Source: DATKEH01 sp035546355
GTDB taxonomy: Bacteria > Acidobacteriota > Thermoanaerobaculia > Multivoradales > JAIOJS01
Assembly (NCBI GenBank): GCA_035546355.1
Contig: DATKEH010000129.1
Span: forward strand, 1-8,536
Reading direction: 5' to 3'
Length of the DNA stretch: 8,536 bases
The translations under genes were made by a program, and so were the position numbers. Positions 1 through 5,900 of this stretch are shown in pieces. Under the pieces are notes generated by a model that was not told where the DNA came from, ran no database searches, and saw nothing but the letters and a program-made list of their open reading frames with translations. Each line of letters begins with the position of its first letter. Positions within the stretch are counted from its first letter, which is position 1.

Positions 1-1578
1 GTCGTTGGGCTCGCGCTCCATCAGCGGGTCGGGCGGCCCGATGGGCAGCACCCGCAGCGTGTAATCACCACCCCGCGGCCCGCTGACCGCCGCGTAATGG
101 CTGCCGGGAAGCAGGAACAGGTTGGACAACCGTGTGCGGCGTTGCCCCTTGCCGGGCCGCATCTCCTGCACCCGTCTGCCGGAGCCGTCGTGGTAGGTGA
201 GAGTCAGGCCCTCGCCGATCGCCTGCAGGCGCCACAGCTGCGGCTCTTCGTCGACCGTGAAGCGGAAGACGTCGACGTCGTCGCGCCCGGCCAGCGTCCC
301 CTTGGCGGTGCGGCCGGACATCCCGGTGGCGGTAGCCGGCGTGTCGTTGGGCTCGGCCTCGCGGCCGGGCTCGAAGCGGCCGGTCGCGGTCAGCGAGAGG
401 CGGTAGGTGCCCCCCTCCTGGGCGCGGCTCACCGTCACCCGATGCTCTCCCGGCTCGAAGAGGAGGTCGGGGAGGGCCATGTCCTCCTGACTGTCGCGGC
501 ACTGCAACGGTTGGCCGGCGTCATCGACGAGGCACAGGCGCATCAGCCCCTGCCATTCCCCCTCCAGGCGGAGCTCGTGCAGGGTTTCCGCGCCGTCCTC
601 CCCCATCGTGAAGCGGAAGGAGTCGGTGTCACCCGCCCGGCCCATCCGGCCGGTGACCGGTTGCGCCAGGTCGACGACGTTGGCGTCCCGCAGGGTGTCG
701 TTGGGCTCCTCCTCCTGGCCGGCCACCCGGGCGCCGGTGGTGTGCGCCTCCAGCAACGCCACCATCCCCTCCTCCCCCTCCCGCCGCAGCTGCACCAGGT
801 AGGCGCCGGGTTCGAGCGCCAGGTCGGGCAGCGCGAAGTGGCCCCGGTCGTCGGCGCGGACGTCGGCGAGCTTGCGCCCCGCGGCGTCGTGCAGCGCCAG
901 CACCGCCCGCCGCCCCAGCGGCACCGTGGCCGTCAGCGCCCACCGCCGCCCGGCGTCGTCGCCGGCGAGCTCCCAGCGCCACCACGCCTCCGGCGTCTCC
1001 AGGTAGGCGGTGTAGGCGGCGCCCCCGCGCATACGGCCGGCGGTGTCGCGCGTCGCCTGCCCCTGCGAGCCGCGGGCGGTGGGGACGCGCGCGCCCTTGC
1101 CGATGTCGAGCCGATACTGCCCCTCGCCGCCGCTCTTGGCCACCCCCAGCAGGTACGCCCCGGGCTCGAACAGCACCTGGTCGAGGCGCCCGGGCCGGGT
1201 GCCGTCGCGGCTGCCGAAGCTCGCCAGCACCTGCTTGCGCGCCACCCCCTGGCCGTCCTCGGCCCACTCCAGCCGCACCACCTCCACCTTGGTGAGGTGC
1301 CCCGGGATGCCGTGCAGCTCGAGGTTCCAGCGCGTCACGGCGTCGGTGTCGGCCACCGTCCACAGGTAGCCGTCCTGGTCGTCCTTGGCGAGGCTGCCGA
1401 CGATGCGCACCTCCCCCGCCACCCGCTGCGCCTGGGCCGGCATGTCGTTGGGCTCCGCGTCGTGGAGAGTGGGCTGGGCGAGGAGGGGGGAGAGACACAA
1501 GTTCGAGAGCACGAAGACTGCGGCGAGCAGCCACCACCGCCTCCGCGCATTGCTACCCAGGGCCTCCACCGGATTCAT
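1..1578 (-). CDS. Secreted EPND-repeat (PPC-like) protein, C-terminus cut by window edge
   Basis: The minus-strand frame is open from ATG at 1578 to the window edge (526 codons seen, no stop), so the protein is partial at its C-terminus. Residues 1-34 look like a Sec signal peptide: an ARRR-containing n-region, a hydrophobic WWLLAAVFVL stretch and likely cleavage after LLA (34). The rest is a tandem array of about 115-residue beta-rich units. EPND lies at residues 42, 291, 409 and 523, each followed by a small or Ala-rich segment and a D-x-D/F-x-F stretch (GDTDSFRF near 316-323, DDVDVFRF near 433-440). A PG(A/E/S)(Y/H) turn lies at 139, 257, 376 and 491. This is the signature of bacterial pre-peptidase C-terminal (PPC, PF04151-like) domains, which act as secreted beta-sandwich or binding modules. 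No protease or other enzymatic motif is visible in the part seen. It is the last gene visible in the leftward set, 69 bp after the transglutaminase-like gene. Start choice rests on the signal peptide and an AAGGTG site 8 nt upstream. Domain family is moderately sure; the function is unknown. Confidence 0.88.
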   Translation of the reverse strand, partial: MNPVEALGSNARRRWWLLAAVFVLSNLCLSPLLAQPTLHDAEPNDMPAQAQRVAGEVRIVGSLAKDDQDGYLWTVADTDAVTRWNLELHGIPGHLTKVEVVRLEWAEDGQGVARKQVLASFGSRDGTRPGRLDQVLFEPGAYLLGVAKSGGEGQYRLDIGKGARVPTARGSQGQATRDTAGRMRGGAAYTAYLETPEAWWRWELAGDDAGRRWALTATVPLGRRAVLALHDAAGRKLADVRADDRGHFALPDLALEPGAYLVQLRREGEEGMVALLEAHTTGARVAGQEEEPNDTLRDANVVDLAQPVTGRMGRAGDTDSFRFTMGEDGAETLHELRLEGEWQGLMRLCLVDDAGQPLQCRDSQEDMALPDLLFEPGEHRVTVSRAQEGGTYRLSLTATGRFEPGREAEPNDTPATATGMSGRTAKGTLAGRDDVDVFRFTVDEEPQLWRLQAIGEGLTLTYHDGSGRRVQEMRPGKGQRRTRLSNLFLLPGSHYAAVSGPRGGDYTLRVLPIGPPDPLMEREPND

Positions 1579-1583
1579 TTGAT

Positions 1584-1600
1584 CAGCACCTTAGTGCCTG
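1584..1600 (-). promoter_or_regulatory. Ribosome binding site of the EPND-repeat gene inside a small hairpin
   Basis: On the minus strand AAGGTG (1592-1587) lies 8 nt before the ATG at 1578 and decides that start. The same bases form part of a hairpin: GCAC (1597-1594), loop TAAG, GTGC (1589-1586), extendable by CA/TG past a one-base bulge. The Shine-Dalgarno is therefore split between loop and 3' arm. The stem is short (4-6 bp), so a regulatory role is only a possibility. Confidence 0.45.
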
Positions 1601-1612
1601 CAGACCGCTCAT

Positions 1613-1645
1613 CCGAGGTGTCTATGTGTAAGCGCACATGCTCGG
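1613..1645 (-). other. Bulged inverted repeat in the 69-bp gap between two leftward genes
   Basis: Three bases past the TGA of the transglutaminase-like gene, the minus-strand transcript can pair CCGAG (1645-1641) with CTCGG (1617-1613), and inside it ATGTG (1639-1635) with CACAT (1628-1624) around a CGCTTA loop. There is no U-tract, so it is not a convincing intrinsic terminator. It could be an mRNA-stabilising structure, an attenuator, or chance. Confidence 0.3.
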
Positions 1646-1647
1646 GG

Positions 1648-4032
1648 TCAGAAAACTAACCTGTAGAGCAAGGCTACAGCCAGGACGAATCCCCCATATG
1701 CCAATACGGGTGATGCCATGATGATCATTGTGATGAGTCCCGCCACCGGGATCCCGAGCTTCATGCACCCACCAAGAGTGTCCCACCACTCGTCCAGTTC
1801 TGGGTTCACCACAAAACCGTATATGACGTTCCCCCAAAAACAAACGGGGGCAATCAGAATGAGAGTTATCAGCGTGAAGGTTAAGATGTATTCGAAAGCT
1901 GATGCGCCCTGGCCTGTCTCGATCATTCCGAGAGCGTTCCCACTTTCGGGATGAACCCGCCACCAAAAGAAGCGACCGGAACTGGCGTTTGCTAGCGGCG
2001 CAGTGACAAGCCAAAACCCCGCATCGAGCTCGGCTTGCATCGCTTGCTTCGTAGCAGAGTCAGTAGCCAGTCTTGAGAATGCATCCGGAGTGCCTGGCGT
2101 GATCACCGTCAGCTTCTGACCGCTTTCCATTGCAGACAAGGTTGCACGACCAGCGCTCCAGGGGCGGCTGGCTTCCGGACTCTCGAGGGCCTCCTCTTCG
2201 AGAGTCTCGAAGACGCCTAACCATACGGCGTCAACGGGACTTGCGGCTAACCCGTTTCCGCTCCTCGAATACACGCGGCGTTCATTGTTCACGATGTCGA
2301 CAGTGGTTACCAGTCGACTTTCCTCAATGGGGGAGTAACTCTCCCTCAGCTCGATCGTCAGAATGGAGGGGCTCGATCGATAGGACATGACAGATTTCTG
2401 GTAGGTATCCCCCCGGTCAAAGAGGCCAAACAGGCCAAGCTGCACGTACGGCGGAAGGAAGGATGGCAGTGAACCGGACCAGTCTCGGACCCCCCGACCT
2501 TGCCCCTCCAGGTACCATTTCTTGAGCGCCAGTGTCTGCTGGATTGCTTTAAGTGACTCCTCCAGCTTAAAAGCTTCGCAGCCGTGGCCAGTTTCGATCA
2601 TCGTCTGTCTCGTGCCGAGGATCGCCTTGCGTAGGTCATCCAGGGAAGTTTGTTTGCGGGACCACTCATTCCCCTCTGGCTCTCGGTCGAGCGTATCCAC
2701 AATTGTCCGGCGGAATTCGCGCCTCTCGCCTCCGGGCATGTGGATTCGATAATCAACCCACAGGCCGGTTAGCGCAGTCGCGGGCTCCTGCGTCGGCGCC
2801 GTGGGGGCGCCCATGCTACGGAGTGCTGTTACTGCCTGTGAGACCTTCTCGCCACCCTCACGGATGACCCCTGCCGCTGCAGACTGTGCCTCCGCTGCAG
2901 GGATGAAATACCCACGGAGATCGACCACGTGTTTGGCAGGTGATTGATTGAAGATCGGAACAAGAATGTCCGAGTCGGACAAGCTGCGCTGCAGGCCCTC
3001 AAGCGAGTCGTATTGACCGAGCGGAAGAAAGAGCAGCGAGATGGGCTGACCGATCAGATTCGCCGCAGGTCGAACCCACGGATCCGTGAGTTCGACGAGA
3101 TCCTTTCTTTTCCCGACGACACGCTCTCCAATCAGAGAGATCTCGACTCGCTGGACTAGTTCTTCCGGTATCTCGCCGGCGAAGACGGTCACCCGAGAAG
3201 CACTCGCAAGACTCGCTCCCCTCTCCAAGGCCGGATGGATTTCCGTCCAGGCTTTGTCTGGACCCAGTTGACTCTCCACCCAGTAATAGTCTCTGGCTTC
3301 ATCTACTGGTAGCTGGGCCTTCTGCTGAATCGGATGGCCCTGCTCGGCAAGAGCTCTTCGCAACCCGGTTGAGATTCGGTCTGCATTACTGTGCAAGTCA
3401 GGCCTAATCGGGATTTCGTTGTACTTGCGTGTGAGTCCGTCCATTGCCTGTTCTATCGAACCGGCCGGCACCTCGCCAAGAAGAGAAAGGGCCGCCTTGA
3501 AGCCGTCAGGATCTTTGAGTGCTTGGGGCTGGCGTGGCGGCTTGATCTGCTCCAACAGCATAGATGCGTCAGTTGCGGAGATCGTGCCACGAACCACTCG
3601 CGCATCAAAGCCTGCGTCTCTGAGCAGAGTTGCAAGCAGCACGGATTGATCTAGTGCGTTACCTGCGCGGCTCATCAGCGTTCCCCTCGCACCGCGCAGC
3701 ACGCCGGGGTATTGCTCGAAGTAAATCTCGTGCTTTACGAAGGCGACGATGCGCTTAGGGTCATAGTCGAGACGGTCGAGCAAAGCCACCAGGTCGAACT
3801 GGCTGCGGTCGATGTGCGAGCGCAGCTTCTCGATCAGCTGCATGAAGCGGTCGAGGCGGGCGAGGGCCTCCTCCTGGCTCAGCGCCGCCTCGGCAGGAAC
3901 GGCGGTGCTCTCCGCAGCCGCGCGCGAACCCGGCGCGCTTGCGGCGGCCTGTGGTCCGGTGGTCGCCAGTACCGGCACGGCGACCATCAGGTGGACGAGG
4001 ACGAGGGCGATCACGCGGTGGATTCGCGGCAT
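1648..4032 (-). CDS. Exported transglutaminase-like protein lacking the catalytic triad, with C-terminal membrane segments
   Basis: This is a 794-residue protein starting at ATG 4032, chosen because AGGGAG lies 7 nt upstream and the first ~24 residues form a signal peptide (MPRIHRVIALVLV, likely cut near VLATT). The frame stays open upstream to 4287 but that part overlaps the preceding gene. Residues ~30-50 are Ala/Pro-rich and ~51-75 probably helical. Residues ~90-270 match the transglutaminase-like fold: GNALDQS then LLATLLRDAGFDARVVRG (124-149), YYWVE (249-253) and WTEIHP (262-267). In active family members these read GxCxD, HAWVE and DP; here the catalytic positions are Ala126, Tyr249 and His266, so cysteine-protease or transamidase activity is unlikely and a binding role is inferred. 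Residues ~280-700 match nothing I recognise. The C-terminus has hydrophobic segments at about 714-736, 761-775 and 776-793, implying membrane insertion. GC is about 50-63% over most of the gene against 75-80% in the flanks, which suggests horizontal acquisition or a different origin. It starts 55 bp after the previous gene. Confidence 0.87.
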   Translation of the reverse strand: MPRIHRVIALVLVHLMVAVPVLATTGPQAAASAPGSRAAAESTAVPAEAALSQEEALARLDRFMQLIEKLRSHIDRSQFDLVALLDRLDYDPKRIVAFVKHEIYFEQYPGVLRGARGTLMSRAGNALDQSVLLATLLRDAGFDARVVRGTISATDASMLLEQIKPPRQPQALKDPDGFKAALSLLGEVPAGSIEQAMDGLTRKYNEIPIRPDLHSNADRISTGLRRALAEQGHPIQQKAQLPVDEARDYYWVESQLGPDKAWTEIHPALERGASLASASRVTVFAGEIPEELVQRVEISLIGERVVGKRKDLVELTDPWVRPAANLIGQPISLLFLPLGQYDSLEGLQRSLSDSDILVPIFNQSPAKHVVDLRGYFIPAAEAQSAAAGVIREGGEKVSQAVTALRSMGAPTAPTQEPATALTGLWVDYRIHMPGGERREFRRTIVDTLDREPEGNEWSRKQTSLDDLRKAILGTRQTMIETGHGCEAFKLEESLKAIQQTLALKKWYLEGQGRGVRDWSGSLPSFLPPYVQLGLFGLFDRGDTYQKSVMSYRSSPSILTIELRESYSPIEESRLVTTVDIVNNERRVYSRSGNGLAASPVDAVWLGVFETLEEEALESPEASRPWSAGRATLSAMESGQKLTVITPGTPDAFSRLATDSATKQAMQAELDAGFWLVTAPLANASSGRFFWWRVHPESGNALGMIETGQGASAFEYILTFTLITLILIAPVCFWGNVIYGFVVNPELDEWWDTLGGCMKLGIPVAGLITMIIMASPVLAYGGFVLAVALLYRLVF

Positions 4033-4039
4033 GGGGATT

Positions 4040-4045
4040 CTCCCT
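4040..4045 (-). promoter_or_regulatory. Shine-Dalgarno of the transglutaminase-like gene
   Basis: AGGGAG on the minus strand, 7 nt before the ATG at 4032. It decides the start over the longer frame reaching 4287, which would overlap about 200 bp of the upstream gene and place 85 Arg/Cys-rich residues ahead of a clear signal peptide. Confidence 0.7.
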
Positions 4046-4087
4046 GGATAGTGGGGAGTACGTAGATCGGCGGCCAGACCCGCCACG

Positions 4088-5038
4088 TCAGGCGCCCGAG
4101 ATCGCGGTTCGGCGCCGTCGCCTGCCGCCCGAGACGCGCGCCACCAGCCCCACCGGCAGCGCCAGCAGCAGCGGCAGCAGCGCCACCGCGGCACCGGCCA
4201 GCAGATTCGGCCACACCGTGGCGCGGAGGGCGCCGAGCGCCTGCTGGCGCACGGGCGCGGTGCGCGCGACGAGGGCGCGGGCGGCATCGCGTTCGGCGTC
4301 GGGAAGCGCCGCCAGGGCGGCGGGGCCGGCGGCGAAGGCGAGCAGCACCGCAGGCGAGGGCGCCGTGCCCGCCTCCAGGGCGCCGAGCACCGCCTCCAGG
4401 CGAGCGGGAGCGAGCATCGCGCCGGCGAAGCCGGGTCCCGCGTCGGCGATCTGCGCCAGGCCCGACCGCGCCTGCCGCGCCCCCTCCCGCGCCTCGCCCT
4501 CGGTAGCGGCGAGATTCGCGGCCAGCGCCTCGGCGCCGGCGGCCAGCGGCTGCCCCTCGCCGCTGCCGCCCGCCAGCGCGGCGGTGACCGCCAGCCGCTC
4601 GAGCAGCAGCCCCTCGTCGACGGCGGCGGCGAGGCTCTCGCCGCCGGCGCGCCACATCCCGGCCCAGGCGGCGCCGAGCACGACGCAGGGCACCGCGAGC
4701 AGCAGCCAGAGGCAGCCGAGCGCTCCCCGCGCGCGTATCCAGCGGCCGGCGATGACGGCGAGGGTCAGCCCGATGCCTCCCCACAGCACCGCCTCGTGGA
4801 GGGCCGCGGCGGTCACCACGCTCGCGGGCGTCGCGAGGATCGCGGCCACCTCCTTGCCTACGCGGCCGCCGCGCTCGCCGAGGTCATCGGGGAGCGGCCC
4901 GAGCCGTTGCGTCGCCCAGGAGAGGGCGCGATCGAGAGCCTCGCTGGCGTCGGCGCGCGCGGATGCGACGTCGAGCGCCCGCGCCGGCAGGGGAGCGAGC
5001 AGGGCAGCGGCCAGGAGCAGGAGGAGCGGGCTCCTCAA
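4088..5038 (-). CDS. Alanine-rich multi-pass membrane protein of unknown function
   Basis: This encodes 316 residues if translation begins at the TTG at 5038. That TTG overlaps the TGA stop (5037-5035) of the upstream gene by two bases, implying translational coupling. The frame is open further upstream, but that part is antisense-like shadow inside the previous gene and offers no better start just after the strong coding signal switches. Residues 1-21 form a signal peptide or anchor (SPLLLLLAAALLAPLPARA, likely cut after ARA). Hydrophobic segments follow at about 78-98, 105-127 and 277-300, and the protein ends in a basic tail (GGRRRRR, 304-310). Between the second and third segments lies ~145 residues of Ala/Glu-rich, probably helical, sequence, the likely exported or cytoplasmic domain. 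No family is recognised and no catalytic motif is seen. Its place between two exported-protein genes suggests it anchors or assembles them in the inner membrane, which is inference. The start is the least certain part. Confidence 0.75.
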   Translation of the reverse strand: MRSPLLLLLAAALLAPLPARALDVASARADASEALDRALSWATQRLGPLPDDLGERGGRVGKEVAAILATPASVVTAAALHEAVLWGGIGLTLAVIAGRWIRARGALGCLWLLLAVPCVVLGAAWAGMWRAGGESLAAAVDEGLLLERLAVTAALAGGSGEGQPLAAGAEALAANLAATEGEAREGARQARSGLAQIADAGPGFAGAMLAPARLEAVLGALEAGTAPSPAVLLAFAAGPAALAALPDAERDAARALVARTAPVRQQALGALRATVWPNLLAGAAVALLPLLLALPVGLVARVSGGRRRRRTAISGA

Positions 5039-5766
5039 TCCAGCACCCAGGCGTGGCGCGCGCGGTCCTCCTTTGGGACGAAGCCGTACGCCGTGTTGTC
5101 GAACAGGATCGCCGCCGGCGGCCGCGCGTCGACGTCGTCGCCCTCCCCCAGCGGCACCGCCACCCACCCCTCGCGGCACTCCCCGGCCGGCAGCGTCTCC
5201 CCGGAGAGCCGCGTCGAGAGGGCCGGCTCCCGCGCCACCACGCCCGCCACTCCGCTGCGGTACTGGTGGCCGCCGGCGCGCGACGGGTAGCTCAGCGCGA
5301 ACGCCGCGGCCAGGGCGCCGCCGATGAGCTCCTCGTCGCCGGCGCAGACCTCGACGCGCAAGCCGTCGACCACCAGCGCCGGCGCGCCGCCCTCCTGCTC
5401 GACGGACAGCCCGGGCCGGTAGTCGACCACCCGTACCCGGTGCCCGGCGCCGAAGGAGAACGGCTCGTCGAGCACCGAGGTGGCGACGCCCTCCGGCGCC
5501 GGCGGACCGGCGGGCGGGATCGCCCGCGCCGCCTCGCGCAGCTCCTCGGCCGCCCGCGCGGCCTCCCCCTCGGGCGCCACGCCATCGGGCCGTGCGTCGC
5601 GCCACAGCCACCAGGCGGCCAGCGCGGCGACGAGCGCCACCAGGACGATCCCCACCACCAGGATCCAGCGGGTCACACCTGAGGATACGCGAAACGCCCG
5701 ACGAGCCCGCCAGCCCGTGACGCGTCGGGGATCACTGTCCCGGTCGCAGTCGAGGCGCTGCTCCAC
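5035..5766 (-). CDS. Membrane-anchored protein with a DUF4352-like (Ig-like) extracytoplasmic domain
   Basis: This encodes 243 residues from GTG at 5766, chosen because GGGGAG lies 8 nt upstream. An in-frame GTG at 5676 would give a 213-residue protein with a more typical short N-terminus but lacks a usable ribosome site. One transmembrane helix (about residues 35-55, ILVVGIVLVALVAALAAWWLW) is followed by a Pro/Ala-rich stalk (56-92) and a beta-rich domain (~100-243). The domain shows the pattern of DUF4352-type Ig-like secreted domains: a 'hRVRVVDY' first strand (109-116), VEVCAGD (138-144) and a late PAGECREGWVAVPLGEG (193-209). The two cysteines, C141 and C197, could form a disulfide in the periplasm. 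The family call is from remembered sequence pattern and is moderate only. It is first in the leftward set, directly next to the divergent intergenic region, so it would be the promoter-proximal gene. Its stop codon overlaps the next start. Confidence 0.78.
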   Translation of the reverse strand: MEQRLDCDRDSDPRRVTGWRARRAFRVSSGVTRWILVVGIVLVALVAALAAWWLWRDARPDGVAPEGEAARAAEELREAARAIPPAGPPAPEGVATSVLDEPFSFGAGHRVRVVDYRPGLSVEQEGGAPALVVDGLRVEVCAGDEELIGGALAAAFALSYPSRAGGHQYRSGVAGVVAREPALSTRLSGETLPAGECREGWVAVPLGEGDDVDARPPAAILFDNTAYGFVPKEDRARHAWVLD

Positions 5767-5858
5767 GGGATCGGCTCCCCGCCCGGCGTCACGGCGGCAC
5801 GCTGACGCCGATCCCCAGGCTGCCGTGGGTGGTGGATGTCGGGATCGCGCCGCTTCTT

Positions 5859-5871
5859 CCGTACCCTACGG
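5859..5871. repeat. Inverted repeat CCGTA-CCC-TACGG in the divergent promoter region
   Basis: Perfect 5-bp arms flank a 3-bp centre. Allowing one extra base, the symmetry extends to TTC..GAA (5857-5875). It overlaps the candidate -10 hexamers and lies 30 bp before the rightward start, a natural place for an operator controlling both gene sets. A short palindrome in GC-rich DNA can occur by chance, and no regulator gene is in the window. Confidence 0.3.
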
Positions 5872-5889
5872 TGAACCGCCCTTTGCGAC

Positions 5890-5895
5890 GAGGAG
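5890..5895 (+). promoter_or_regulatory. Shine-Dalgarno of the double beta-propeller gene
   Basis: GAGGAG with a 5-nt spacer to GTG at 5901. It decides that start over GTG 5829, which would add 24 residues with no signal character, and over GTG 5991, which has no ribosome site but would give a more ordinary short signal peptide. Confidence 0.7.
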
Positions 5896-5900
5896 CTCGA

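Larger units (their letters stand above)
5767..5900. promoter_or_regulatory. Divergent intergenic region, probable promoters of both gene sets
   Basis: This 134-bp gap separates the leftward and rightward starts, so promoters for both directions are expected here. If the leftward gene instead starts at 5676 the gap is ~224 bp. No good -35/-10 pair is visible in either direction: TACCCT (5862-5867) and TACGGT (5867-5872) are passable -10 hexamers on the plus strand, but no TTGACA-like box lies 16-18 bp upstream. The region contains the inverted repeat described separately. Confidence 0.5.

Noticed and set aside
1613..1645. Intrinsic terminator or integron attC site at the hairpin
   Set aside because: No U-tract follows the stem, and the attC core consensus GTTRRRY/RYYYAAC is not matched at its ends.
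1639..1655. A CTCGGGGTCAGAAAAC stretch resembling sequences near REP/RAYT elements
   Set aside because: Only one copy, no paired palindrome with it and no transposase; it also overlaps the stop codon of a gene, so the likeness is too weak.
97..1659. A 520-codon open frame on the plus strand, antisense to the EPND-repeat gene
   Set aside because: It is an expected shadow in ~78% GC DNA. The minus frame has a signal peptide, recurring motifs and a ribosome site, whereas this one gives low-complexity Arg/Gly/Ala/Pro/His sequence with no domain.
4033..4287. 85-residue N-terminal extension of the transglutaminase-like protein
   Set aside because: It overlaps the upstream gene, is Arg/Cys-rich in the wrong frame, and precedes a clear ribosome site and signal peptide at 4032.
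3939..5327. A 462-codon plus-strand frame across the start of the transglutaminase-like gene and the membrane-protein gene
   Set aside because: Ser/Arg/Ala-rich translation with no motif, crossing three well-supported minus-strand genes.
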